Part shown: piece by piece, positions 55,201 to 64,000 of the stretch | Layout of the letters: the number at the start of each line of letters is the position of its first letter | Numbering within the stretch: the stretch's first letter is position 1 | Source of the DNA: Cololabis saira | Lineage: Eukaryota > Chordata > Actinopteri > Beloniformes > Belonidae | Reading direction: 5' to 3' | Length of the DNA stretch: 64,000 bases | Assembly (NCBI RefSeq): GCF_033807715.1 | Contig: NC_084596.1 | Location: 34,548,379-34,612,378, forward strand | Notes under the pieces: generated by a model | Told to the model about the DNA's origin: nothing | Databases searched by the model: none | Seen by the model: only the letters and a program-made list of their open reading frames with translations | Made by a program: the position numbers and the translations under genes

Positions 55201-55472
55201 CTGCAGACAGAGACAGCAGTTAGCGGCGAGATACTGTCACCACCATGCTCCCCTGTAGGGGTGAGCACACAATCCTATTCCTGTCTGATGGATGTTGACA
55301 GGTGCTCCCTGACTGGTGCAGAGTCTAACAATGTGTGCAGACAGGACCGTGACAGACGTGTCACCTGACTGTTGGCGGGTCACGCTGGAGTGACGTGCTG
55401 CTGTTGGCTGTTACCTATCTCGGTCTTGATCGTGGCGCCCTGAGCCGCGGAGACGCTGCTGCTGCCGTTCAT
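40294..55472 (-). CDS. ubtf: UBF, RNA polymerase I upstream binding factor, five HMG boxes
   Basis: UBF binds rDNA through HMG boxes and keeps it open for RNA polymerase I. Coding exons (5'>3'): 55472-55415, 55200-55025, 51605-51522, 51365-51210, 51098-51034, 50006-49886, 48980-48870, 48702-48575, 48492-48351, 48279-48238, 47109-47011, 46862-46704, 46600-46472, 46213-46134, 44357-44168, 43620-43573, 43464-43327, 41916-41815, 40374-40294 (TAG). All are GT-AG and in phase: 702 aa (human 764). Numbering tracks human UBF to about 361: dimerisation region 1-105 ([12 protein letters not shown]), box 1 112-180 ([20 protein letters not shown]), box 2 196-264, box 3 298-362 ([14 protein letters not shown]). 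The boxes equivalent to human 5 and 6 follow at about 420-487 ([14 protein letters not shown]) and 511-577 ([10 protein letters not shown]), then an acidic Ser/Asp/Glu tail at about 643-702. Exon 11 could end at 47005 (two extra codons). The start MNG and a Trp at position 22 match human UBF. Confidence 0.95.
40406..41221. mobile_element. TIR element with GGGTGCTTTCA ends (copy 2) with nested MITE
   Basis: Last intron of ubtf. The left end is GGGTGCTTTCACACCTGT and the right end ACAGGTGTGAAAGCACCC, flanked by TTAA and TTAC. A family B hairpin MITE sits at 40879-40966. Homologous to 10337-10786 in fastk intron 1. Confidence 0.75.
40879..40966. mobile_element. Hairpin MITE family B, shortest and cleanest copy
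   Basis: An 88-bp near-perfect palindrome from AAGCCTGATTTATGGTTCCG to CGGAACCATAAATCAGCC, with the arms almost meeting at the centre. This is the best view of the family's minimal form. Confidence 0.8.
41259..41747. mobile_element. TACCGTATTTTCCGC MITE, complete copy
   Basis: Ends are TACCGTATTTTCCGCACTAT and ATAGTGCGGAAAATACGGTA, giving a TIR of more than 25 bp including AAGGCGCAC. The TA at each outer edge could be a 2-bp target duplication. A second, internal CGCCTTATAATGCGG terminus suggests the family is built of repeated end sequences. Copies are at 30464-31185 and 54440-54914. Lies in ubtf intron 18. Confidence 0.8.
41985..43080. mobile_element. Dispersed repeat in ubtf intron 17
   Basis: The part from 41985 to about 42240 (CTCATGTGGAACTA, TTAGAGCAGAAATAAACATA, CAGGAGAGTTTAT) matches 55660-55753 plus 56255-56405 in ubtf intron 1. 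This makes it a dispersed repeat of unknown class. The remainder to 43080 has no recognised feature. Confidence 0.45.
43107..43180. repeat. 16-bp tandem repeat in ubtf intron 17
   Basis: Between four and five copies of CCACTCAGTCTTTCTG in a row, nearly perfect. It lies about 150 bp downstream of exon 17 in the direction of transcription. Confidence 0.85.
44553..46044. mobile_element. hAT element with runaway internal satellite, ubtf intron 14
   Basis: The left end is CAGGGGTCGGCAACCC and the right end GGGTTGCCGACCCCTG, a perfect 16-bp TIR. It is flanked by the perfect 8-bp duplication GTGTATCT (44545-44552 and 46045-46052). Subterminal GAGCCGCATGCGGCTC lies on the left. The interior (about 44640-45915) is a degenerate array of CGACATTTCGACTTTTTTCT and GTACTTCAACATTAATCTCG units, roughly 1.3 kb. 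Frames such as + 44848-45636 are by-products of this array. Confidence 0.9.
47228..48060. mobile_element. TTTTAGTC-rich MITE in ubtf intron 10
   Basis: Second copy of the repeat filling fastk intron 2 (16700-17480). It shares TTAGTCGTGTCAAGTTTCAG, CATTCATTCCAGATACAGAAG and the closing TTTTCGTTGATGAAAGCAAC. It occupies most of the intron between exons 10 and 11. Confidence 0.65.
48870..48980 (-). CDS. ubtf: ubtf exon 7, candidate UBF1/UBF2 cassette exon
   Basis: A 111-nt exon, phase 0 at both ends, encoding residues 221-257 ([20 protein letters not shown], then the rest of box 2). Mammalian UBF2 is made by skipping exactly 37 residues, 221-257, which weakens box 2. The exon boundaries and numbering here are identical, so the same in-frame skip is possible in this fish. 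Both splice sites (CAG|GTGAGT on entry, GAG|GTACCA on exit) are ordinary. Actual skipping cannot be seen in genomic DNA. Confidence 0.8.
49011..49606. mobile_element. hAT element with internal satellite, second copy, ubtf intron 6
   Basis: Same family as 44553-46044 but inverted: the GAGCCGCATGCGGCTC block is on the right. The ends CAGGGGTCGGCAACCC and GGGTTGCCGACCCCTG are intact, with 8-bp flanks ATATAAGA and ATCTAAGA (one mismatch). The internal AAAAAAGTCGAAATGTCGAG array is only about 320 bp. Confidence 0.88.
50007..51033. other. ubtf intron 5, no recognised feature
   Basis: No repeats with clear ends and no exon-like frame. Part of the sequence (50240-50860) is rich in CCTCCGTCGCGCC-type bases but shows no splice-bounded frame. 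Confidence 0.35.
51700..52447 (+). mobile_element. 3' end of a non-LTR retrotransposon with (CATT)n tail
   Basis: A degenerate coding tail (GTCAAATTATGGAATTGC region, 52007) is followed by an AT-rich 3' UTR, GTCCGAAATAAACCATTCAT and six CATT units. This is a typical LINE terminus. It lies in ubtf intron 2 opposite to ubtf. Confidence 0.6.
52448..53385. other. ubtf intron 2 interior with C16 tract
   Basis: A run of 16 C at 53086-53101 (G-rich in the ubtf transcript) is the only notable feature. No exon is seen. Confidence 0.45.
53386..54438 (+). pseudogene. Degenerate LINE reverse transcriptase, interrupted
   Basis: Read on the + strand, about 53790-53830 encodes [10 protein letters not shown], the YADD-type catalytic box with Phe in place of Tyr. 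It is followed by [17 protein letters not shown], and after an interruption by [27 protein letters not shown] scraps and [11 protein letters not shown]. These are the palm and the usual C-terminus of an endonuclease-type fish LINE. Frameshifts, a G13 run near 53759 and a CAGGGGT MITE scrap (about 54040-54115) break it. Confidence 0.65.
54440..54914. mobile_element. TACCGTATTTTCCGC MITE, right terminus missing
   Basis: Starts TACCGTATTTTCCGCACTAT and matches 41259-41747 closely down to CATTCATTGAAGGT, where it stops without its final inverted end. It lies in ubtf intron 2 about 110 bp from exon 2. Confidence 0.75.
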
Positions 55473-55753
55473 CCTGCAGCACCTGCTGAGAAGACTCCGC
55501 CGCTCCCTCCTCTGAAGACACACAGGCAGAACAGATTCAGTCAAAGCGTGTACATCTGGTAGCCGCTTCACACAGGTTCCATGTTGAAGTTAACAAACCC
55601 ACAAATTCACATCCCGTCACACATCCTGTCTAACATCTTAACTTCTGGCTTGAGGCTCATGTGGAACTACGATTTGTTGCAGTTCCTCGACTGACCGATT
55701 GACTGACCCTTGCTCCCAAAAGCGAGTCAAACTCCATTGACTCTCATGTTAAG

Positions 55754-56254
55754 TAGGGGTGGGTATTGGGAAGGACCTCACGATACGATACGCATCACGA
55801 TACTTGAGCCACGATACGATACAAATTGCGATATCCCGATTATGCGATATATCGCGATATTCTACATAGTTCACCGAAAAATTTAAAAATGCATTACATA
55901 TCTTAAAATCCAAGTTGTATATATGTACATCAGATGATAGTGATAATGCATTGGACAGACTGAGTCAAAACAATGTAATTCAAACTTTCCATTTTAATTA
56001 TGCAACATATTTGCATGAAAAAACACACTGAAACACAATGAAAAGTGCAGTGTGTGCATTATTCTTAGATACAAAATACTCAAAATAAAATGCAGTGTCT
56101 CACCCACACTGAAATCACAAAATAAAGTGCAGCTAGGATTGGGCAAAAATATTGATACGGCAATATATCGCGATACATACATTGAATATCGATATCGTAT
56201 CGGGAGACTATGTATCGCGATATATTGCCGTATCAATATTTTTGCCCACCCCTA
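55754..56254. mobile_element. hAT-like MITE (TAGGGGTGGG ends) in ubtf intron 1
   Basis: Left end TAGGGGTGGGTATTGGG, right end TTTTTGCCCACCCCTA, flanked by a perfect 8-bp duplication ATGTTAAG (55746-55753 and 56255-56262). The interior is rich in CGATACGATA and ATATCGCGATAT. It split an older dispersed repeat shared with 41985-42240. Confidence 0.88.
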
Positions 56255-56929
56255 ATGTTAAGATATCCAACTTTAGAGCAGAAATAAAACATATTTACAG
56301 CCTTAACCTGATCATTTGATTTCACATTCATGTGAACTCAACTCTCAACACATTCAACTCTGAGGGGGGGGATTTTTTCTACCACGCCAGGAGAGTTTAT
56401 ATGAAGCATCTCATGTTTTGTTTTTTCTCAACAACTTAATTTCATTTGTTAATATTGATCTATTATTATTCTTTGAAGCAAAGAGGAGAAACTAATGAAA
56501 CTGTTGAAATAACCAAGTGGACAAATGCAATTTTGTCCAGAGGCAACATCTCTGGACTCTGAGACACCTGGGACGAACCAGATGGCCTATAATACCAGCT
56601 AAAGCTATCTTACATTCGTTCTATGCTCACGTGCATTTGTGACATCTGACATCAGTGCTGCCAGAGAAGAATTGAAGGCTAGCAGGGTTGTGCTAGAAAC
56701 CGTGATTACCCTAAGCCTGTGAGCCAGTCATGGTCATCCACTGGCCCACCAACCCTAGCAGCTAAATGTTAACAGTGTTGGCTACTGACTGGCTCATAGT
56801 AGCGACTGGACCTGTGGCTACTTGGTTGGCCAAGCCTAGTGTTAGTCAACCAAGAAATACTGTCTGGTGGTGGTAAGTCAACTTGGAAAGATACTAAAAT
56901 GATCCGAAGGTCTCTCAACTGCAGGTTGG

Positions 56930-57605
56930 TTCTTTATAGAGATTTAAAGAACCAAAGACGGAGAGGTATCATTCAGCTTTTATGCTCCTAACCGGTGGAA
57001 CAAACTCCCAGAATGCATCAGGGTTACTGAAACTCAATTGCTATAAAAAGGAGCTTGAGGCCGGATTGTGGCAAGATTTATGAAAAAAATCTGTATACAT
57101 TTTAAGTTTTCTAGTAATAATGTCAGATGAAGCGTTCCAAACCCAAAAGAATGAGCCCTCTAGTGTATCTCTCCATTGCCTTGAACAGGCTGTGTGCTGC
57201 AAAATGTGCTGCAATTCGGTCCCGAATTTCCCGCGCTGGGCTACGGATGTGACGTCACATGACGCTGCATGTGCGTTCTCCCGTGCCGGCTTCACTGTTG
57301 GCTGCAGTACCCCCAACGGCCGTCGTGGTGAAGGGTGGCGCTAGAGAGTCTCATTTCTTAAAAGGAGCCTCAAGCTCCTTTAAGTCAAGGTTGAAAACTT
57401 TTTTGCTGCATTTCAGTAATCTTTCACAACCTTTGCTTCTTACATCTCATTTGTTTTATTCTTTTTTAACTTGTGTCTTTCTTTAATTCTGCTTTCAAAC
57501 TACAGTATTTCAATTTGAAATGCATGTTTTGAAAACGTTTTTATATAAACAACGTTGAATTGTCTTGTACATGAAATCCACAATACAAATAAACTTGCCT
57601 TGCCT
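56930..57605 (+). pseudogene. L2-like LINE 3' end split by a TIR element
   Basis: Before and after the insertion the + strand gives degenerate L2 C-terminal sequence, e.g. FKSRLKTFLL (57380-57410). The tail is CAATACAAATAAACTTGCC with TTGCC units. The interrupting element is 57050-57378, with ends GGAGCTTGAGGC and GCCTCAAGCTCC. Its interior includes a TGACGTCACATGACG motif. Confidence 0.7.
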
Positions 57606-60530
57606 ATAAGCTGTCAAGCTTGAGGCCCTTCAGCTGGTGTCCCCTGGTTAGCTCTGGCTGCAAGACTCACCTTCCCCGACTTCACAATCAAAAATGGCTG
57701 TGCTGTCATCAATAATAGAAACACTCTGCTAATATTACAACTTATTTTATTCACATCCAGCCAGACACACATGGAAATGTTGGTTTCTTTTAATCTCTGT
57801 ACATATTGCTAACAATGCCCACGACTACTCCAATGCTTACAAGTGCCGTTTTCACCTAAGTTTGCATCTGGAACATGATCCACTGTGCTGTGACATCACC
57901 TGGGATGTTTCTAGCTTTTGGGGGCCCTACTTTGGAAAACCCCGGTGTGAATGGGAGCTCCAGGCCTTTACAATTATACCAGTTTCACGTTCACTTCAAA
58001 GTTCAAATTGGGCTGGCAATATAAATCTGCCTAACAAAATTAAATTTTTGCAAAGGAGGAAATCATTTTGCTGAAAACAACTGTACAAAGGGGGAGGGTG
58101 AAATTACCAGAAAATGTTCTGAATTTTTACATTTCCATAACTCAGAAAATAAGACTGTTAAAGCAATCAATAGCTTGCAATACTAACATTCTGTAATTTT
58201 TTTTCGTAAATATGTACCAATTTCACACCATTGGTTTTTTTCTTAATTTACAAACCAAGACGGAAAGATTCTGCACCTCCAAACACAAAACCAGCATTCT
58301 GGTACCAACAAGTGCAAATGACTCCAGACTGACTTAACTGCTGATGTACATTGTACGAAAATGCAGAAAATCTATGCAGAAAATCTGTTTACATGCAAAA
58401 CAAGCATCTTCCCTTTCTCAACCCTAATTTGTCACCCTCCAGGACAAAGGTGACAAAAGAAAAGGGCTGATAAAAATAAGGAAAAGGGCTGATAAAAATA
58501 AGAAAAAGGGCTGACAAGAATTTTCACCTTCCCAGAGAGGAGTGTCAAAATGCATGCACCAAGATTGGGAAACGGTCTGGAAAGTCCACCATATGAGTTG
58601 AAACATTTCAGTGTACATGAGGCAAATCCTGCTCTGAAAAACACCCCATAGGGGGACTATGCTGACCGTGACAAACTACAAAGCTTCACACAGTGAGTCC
58701 ACCAGTTTCTCATGGAGCCAGCAGTGATTGGGCGTCGGTCTGCTCCTCCTGGTATCATAGCGGAGGCTGAGAGCGTGTCCTACCCTCTTCAGACATGAGC
58801 TCCATCACAGTCCCTCTCTGGACCACCACACCGACAATGACCGGTTAATCTGACATCCTTGTGTTTGGACTGTGGGAGAGAGCTGGAGCACCTGGAGGAA
58901 GCTCACACAGAAAATTCACCCTGCTGGGGGTCTGACCAGAACCTCTTTATTAGGAGGCATCAGTCCAGACCACCGGGCCCCAACGCTGCCCTTCGCCATG
59001 CAGCCGCTAGGAGCCCCGGGCTACACAGACTGCAGAAAGAGTACAGCAAACACACTTTCTCAAGAGTGCTTCTGAAGCGTCGTTTTCAGTGCCATGTTGG
59101 TACAAAAGGGCTCCATCCAATCCTGTCAAATCCAAAGATGGACATATGGATGGAGCACGCAGGTCATGAAGCTGTCTGACTGAAGCCAGTGGACATGTTT
59201 GCTGTTTTAGCTTGGTGGCAAGCTTATGCTACCCTATAATGAAAACTGGTGTTATCTTATTTTCATTTTAATCTAATCTGTACACACACAAAAAAAAACA
59301 CAAAAAAAAAACAAAAAAAACTTGCCATTCACATAGATGCTATCGTCAGTTATGCGTTTCATCCCAAATCATTTGGGCCAAATGCATATCAGTAGGTGTT
59401 TCTTTAAATATTTCTGAGCCTGTATACTACAACAGTATAATAAAATCCTGTATTGATGACTTTTAGTTTTGGTGTCCACCCACAGAATTTAAGTGGCCCC
59501 ATCTGGCCCCCCCTATGAAACATTTTTGGAGGTGCCCCTGTCTGTACAACCATCCTAATTTCACATGTCGCTAATGAAACGACACCTGAAACGGCTGCTG
59601 CCAGAGGTACAGGCTGATGGTCTAAAAGAAATTCAGCTGGTGGCCTCCGGGTAGTCCTGGCTACCAGCCTTTAACTCCAGGTGTAGATAGCTGCCGCTTT
59701 TCACGCCTGAACCTTTCCAGACCAACCTACAACCCTCTCAGACCGACCCAGAATCTTCCAAAACCAACCCAGAAACCTCTCAGTCCAACCCAGAACCAGT
59801 CTCAGCAGTGAGTAGCACAGCAACACATTATCCCTAAATAAGAAGGTTATGCTTTGTAAGGTCTTCATTCACAGCTCATAAATCAAGTTCACCAGCTAAT
59901 CAACTCAAGTCATGATTGATAGTTTAACAACAGCAGACTGTCAAAAGACCACGCCCTTAATTGTGAATAATGTACGGTTCTTCTGCCATTTACTAAAAAA
60001 AAAAAAACAGTAGATGAATCATTAAGTCGTGTGATGTATTGGTTTTTGAGGAGAGTTTTTGAAGCCTCTTTTTATTCACACAGCCATGTTGCTTGGGGAA
60101 CCGACGGGAACATGTGTCAATCAGGTAGCTTTGGCTAGCAGCCCCTTCAGCCGACCCCCGCTGAAATATCTCCAGAGCTGCTGGCAGATGTTCACAGCAG
60201 AATATACAGTTCAACACGTTGACTCGACAGCAAAAAGGAAAATGATTTAGCTGATGCTGATTGCGTACAAACTTCTTGGTACTTCATTAAGTTTGGTAGC
60301 GTGAGGAGTTTGGATCAGGAAGTGATAACGGCTAGCCCTTGGATGAGGGAACTGTCAATCGTTCATCTTAGAAATCACTTTATACAAATTCTCCAAGCGG
60401 GGTACAAAATAATGCATCCCCATCAGAGTTTTCGTGGATGTGAAATAAAACGACTGAGACCAAATTGTTTTGTTTTTAAATCAGGCTGTAAATATGTTTT
60501 ATTTACGCTCTAAAGTTGGACAGTTTAACA
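57606..60530. other. ubtf intron 1 interior, mostly unannotated
   Basis: No exon is recognised. A three-copy AAAAGGGCTGATAAAAATAA repeat lies near 58465-58520. 60075-60230 matches 8930-9130 upstream of fastk (dispersed repeat). Several A-rich runs lie near 59290-59320. Confidence 0.35.
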
Positions 60531-60539
60531 TGAGTATCA

Positions 60540-61145
60540 ACGGAGATGGGCCACGGTTATTCAGGATTAATTATTCCGAATTAAACTATTTTCCTTCGAG
60601 TTTACATGGAAATAGTAATTCTGAATTGAGGTTTACATGGAAAACACATTTGATCGGCTTTATCAAATTCCCCTTGAGGTCTGGGAAGGTTCTGATTGGA
60701 TAGGGGGGCGGACCGGAAGTTACGTCACAAACTTAGCCGCTACAACTTTGAAAAGCTCAACATTTTTACGTTTCCTGCCATCTGTTCTTTTAATTATTTC
60801 CAGGTCCTCCAAGCTATATATTAAATAAATGGTCTCTGCTCTTGACCACCGTTTACTGCGTGCTGCCATCTTGAAACTTTGTTTGAAAACCAGCCCAGCG
60901 CAGAATATAAGTGTCATGGCGACAGACGGGCGAGGGAACGAGCAGCGCAGAAAGACCGGAATTAATTTAAAGCGGAATGAGTGTATACATGATCGCGGAA
61001 TTATTCTATTCGGATTTAAAATCGGATTAAAACAGCCACTTACTTCGGAATTAAGTTTCATTCGGAATTAGGTGTTTACATGGTAATTTTTAAATCCAAT
61101 TTAATTTTAATTCTGAATTAAATAGGAATTAATCTTCCCATGAAA
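60540..61145. mobile_element. Probable TIR element rich in TTTACATGG and CGGAATTA
   Basis: Both edges carry inverted blocks: GGATTAATTATTCCGAATTA and GTTTACATGG on the left, GGTGTTTACATGG and GAATTAAATAGGAATTAATC on the right. The spacing and inverted motifs suggest one 0.6-kb MITE, but exact ends and target duplication are not clear. Confidence 0.45.
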
Positions 61146-61185
61146 ACGCACTCATTGACTCGCTTTTGCAGCCAGGCTCTATCCG

Positions 61186-61336
61186 ACAGGTCTGGACCCG
61201 GACCCCGGTGGTCGGAGGAGGAACTGCAGTTCTGGATCTGGACCCCGGTGGTCGGAGGAGGAACTGCAGGTCTGGACCCTGGTGGTCGGAGGAGGAACTG
61301 CAGGTCTGGACCCTGGTGGTCGGAGGAGGAACTGCA
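61186..61336. repeat. 34-bp GC-rich tandem repeat upstream of ubtf
   Basis: Four imperfect copies of a unit containing GACCCCGGTGGTCGGAGGAG and GAACTGCAG. It lies about 0.4 kb from the CpG island. Confidence 0.8.
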
Positions 61337-61739
61337 TCAGAGGACCGTCCTGGTCGCAGCTGTCGCAGAAAGAAGCGCATGAACGTGGAGCCTCAACTGC
61401 ATAAACTCAGCTTCTCTTCAGGCTGCACAGATGTCGGGGCCTCACAGCAACTAGGGCCCCAAATTGCAATGTCAACCTCAAGATTCAGATGAGTAGTACA
61501 TTTTCAAATTTATGAAATTAAAATTAGTTAGGAATTGTTTTCCCTCATGCAACTCTACTCTGAAGTTGTAATGAAGATAGCACCAACTAATTGTAACTAT
61601 TTAGGTTTATTTAGCCAGCACCACTTGAAATAAACTTAAACTACTATTCACTAATCTGTGCTGTTTTGTTGTACAGTATAACCCGGATTATGTTGAAGGT
61701 TTCAACTCTCTCCTTGAGTTTTACCGAGTGGGGACCCCC

Positions 61740-62960
61740 CTTATGGTCCCCCAGACCCCTGCCCAGGGCCGGGGCTGTGCGGGGCTGTGCGGGGCGCAGG
61801 CATGAGGCGACCCGGCCCCCGGTCCGCTGACGGTTCCGCCGGGATTCGGCTCGGGGAGCGCGCCCCGCGGGAGCGAGTCCCCGCCGGCTGCAGGCGGCGG
61901 GCCGCCCGGCTGCAGCTGCCCGGTAATGGCGCCCGTCCTCCGGCAGGAGTCAGCACGTAGCTTCCGCCGACACGCGGAGGGCGACTCGACGCTCGAGCGT
62001 GAACATTTTTTTTATTTTTTTTTATTAAATGACAACGTTTCTGCAGTCAGATCAGGTCGCAATGGTAATATTCGCGTTTGCAGCGAAGGGTTTTAGGAGA
62101 AAACCCCGCGGAATGAGCGTATTTGGGTGTGCAGCGGCGCGGTGAGCCGCCGCTGCCCCACAAGCCTTCACTGCGAAGCCGCCATGAATGTTCTGGCGAC
62201 TCGGGGACAAACGCGCAGAAACTCCCCGAAAAACGCTTTAAAATCACCACCGGCCGCTTACCTGCTAGTTCGGTCGGAAGCCCGGGTTATTACCGCTCAC
62301 AGCCTCGGTCGTTTGGGCGATTTTGGGACTTTGAAAGTGTGCCTTTTTCAGCCGTAAACCCCGGGGAGTCGGGTCGAAACGAATCCGACAGAAGGAGCGT
62401 CTAGTCCGGTATGGAGCTCCGCCCCGCGCCGCAGGGGGAGGACCTCCGGGGAAGACATGAGGACAAAGGCGGAGGATGAAACCAGAGACAGCGGTGAAAA
62501 CATCAGCCAAGCCCGCTGAAAGACACCCCGGATATTTACCGGCTATTTCACACTTTTACACATTTTTTCCAGGAACGCGTCCTTTTCTCTGCGGATGCTG
62601 ATCTGAACCGGCCCGGGTGCAGATGCTCCACCGGCGGGGAGGAGGAGGACCGGGGCCCGGGGGCCCGTCAGCCCGCCGCTGCTGGCGGGGATGCGGCGGA
62701 GGGGAGGCTGTGGCCGGCGGCCCCGGCTCCGGGAGCCCCCGGCGGGCACCGGGAGTCGCGGGTTCCGCCTCAGCGAGGAGGCTCCTCCGTGCAGCGGCCC
62801 GTGGCCGCCGGGCGACCTGCATCCTGCAGTGCAGCAGCCCGCATCACCATGGCACCCTGCCCGCTGACGGGACACCGTCCGCCGGCTCCGAGATCCGCCA
62901 TCCAGCCGCCCTCCTGCCGGGACCCGGACCTGCCCAGCTGGTCCCGTTGATCAATCAGCT
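61740..62960 (-). promoter_or_regulatory. ubtf: CpG island, probable ubtf promoter and non-coding exon
   Basis: 1.2 kb of strongly CpG-rich sequence, the largest island in the window. On the - strand it contains a near-consensus donor, CTAGCAG|GTAAGC at 62262/62261. The first coding exon of ubtf starts at 55511 with an acceptor (TGTGTGTCTTCAG) 39 nt before the ATG, so a 5' non-coding exon must exist upstream. An exon ending at 62262 and joined to 55511 over a 6.75-kb intron fits. No other gene start is certain here, though a divergent + strand transcript is possible. Confidence 0.55.
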
Positions 62961-62999
62961 CCAGCTCACACATCAACCTGAAACCGTCCACAGGTGTGG

Positions 63000-63440
63000 A
63001 CGTGCGTGAGGGGCCGTCCGCGTTACGTTACGTATTTTAATTAAATTAATTTGCTTCATAGAATGGCATACTTTTTTTGACTATGAAATCTGAGGTAATG
63101 ATCTGATCAATAACCCTATCAGAGCTCCAGGTGACCACAGCTGGTGGGTGGAGACAGCCCGCATCGTGGGAACTGGTGTTTGTCCATCTTTAGGGACTGG
63201 TGCCGGAGGAGAGCCGGGCTCCAGACCTGTGGTTCGGCTCCAGGGGCCTCGGAGTGCACGGCTGCTGGGGCCCCGAGCCCCAGCTGGCGCCCCCTGCCGG
63301 CCAGGACGTCCACCGCATTAAAGAGACAGTTGCGTGATGCTCACGCATCACTGATGGCGTGCGGTGAAGTGCATCACTCAAGTGCTTTTATTTTATATTT
63401 AGCAGAGGTGTATAATCAGTACTCGAGTTGTAAAAAAAAA
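63000..63440. other. Flank of CpG island, no recognised feature
   Basis: Moderately GC-rich. Contains an inverted GCGTGATGCTCACGCATCAC motif near 63330 and no supported exon. Confidence 0.35.
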
Positions 63441-64000
63441 TCAGGGGGGATGGTGGATTTTATCATATGAGGACAGATAATTTGTGCTGATTACAAATAA
63501 TATAATATATTACAAATAATAGCAGTGACCAAAACACCTGCAGAAATACTGCAGGAATGACATAGCAGCAGTTAAATGCAGCCTTCTGTAAGCTTTAAAT
63601 ATCCACTGGGCTTACATCAAATACATCAAAACACAACAATAAAAAAACAGTTTTCTGAACTTATCAATATGACTCTGTCATTCACAGGATAAGTCAAATG
63701 GATCACTGCAAAAACTCAAAATCTTAACAAGAATATGTGTCCTATTTCTAGTTAAAATGTCTCATTTTAGTAATAAAAATCTCATTACACTTAAAACAAG
63801 ACTCATCACTGGAAAAAACAACAATTTTCACCTGTTTCAAGTAGATTTTCACTTGAAATAAGTAGAAAAAGTTATTTTTCGGGAGTTATTTTTCTGGTGA
63901 TGACTCTAAATGTTGAAATAGCAGTAAAACCACATTCATTGATGAAATGACGGGATGGAAAGGGGGGATGGCAGTTTTACAGGGGGGATGCCATCCCCCC
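63440..64000. mobile_element. Repeat fragments at right edge
   Basis: 63704 onward starts CACTGCAAAAACTCAAAATC, the terminus of a widespread fish repeat with AAGTAGATTTTCACTTGAAA inside. It is flanked by TCAGGGGGGATGGTGG on the left and GGCAGTTTTACAGGGGGGAT at the window edge. Boundaries are unclear and the last copy is cut by the window. Confidence 0.4.

Noticed and set aside
62617..63009. 130-residue + strand frame in the CpG island as a gene
   Set aside because: Composition-driven Gly/Arg/Pro frame without splice-site or family support; frames of similar length occur on the opposite strand.

Overview
This is nuclear DNA from a bony fish, most likely a percomorph-type teleost. It has long introns packed with fish-style transposons (L2/CR1-like LINE tails, hAT MITEs with 8-bp target duplications, a Harbinger-like element, palindromic MITEs), vertebrate GT-AG splice sites and CpG-island promoters. 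There are no operons, CRISPR arrays or other prokaryotic systems.

Two complete protein-coding genes fill most of the window and converge tail to tail. On the + strand, fastk (Fas-activated serine/threonine kinase family, FAST/RAP domains) has 10 coding exons from about 9.4 kb to 36.57 kb. I assembled them by hand; all phases agree and give 896 residues, or 923 from an upstream in-frame start that adds a mitochondrial-presequence-like N-terminus. On the - strand, ubtf (RNA polymerase I transcription factor UBF) has 19 coding exons from 55.47 kb down to 40.29 kb. They give about 702 residues with five HMG boxes, because the exon for mammalian box 4 is absent. The intergenic gap (36.6-40.0 kb) holds the 3' ends and a hAT element.

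Layout: 1-2.65 kb repeats; 2.8-3.2 kb CpG-rich, with a possible - strand first exon encoding an Arg-rich leader; 3.2-5.45 kb nested hAT MITEs and AT-rich inverted repeats; 5.5-5.9 kb CpG-rich, a possible fastk 5' exon; 6.2-8.7 kb LINE pieces; 9.4-36.6 kb fastk, including a 4.1-kb minisatellite of a 20-bp unit that stops about 20 bp before exon 6; 36.6-40.0 kb intergenic; 40.0-55.5 kb ubtf; 55.5-61.7 kb ubtf 5' intron and repeats; 61.7-63.0 kb CpG island, the probable ubtf promoter with a spliced non-coding exon ending at 62262; 63.0-64.0 kb repeats.

The genes are not one pathway. FASTK-family proteins handle RNA in mitochondria and nuclear speckles, whereas UBF shapes active rDNA chromatin in the nucleolus. 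Their adjacency matters for genome history: as I recall human gene order, FASTK and UBTF sit in equivalent places in two duplicated blocks (SLC4A2-FASTK-TMUB1 and SLC4A1-UBTF-ATXN7L3-TMUB2).
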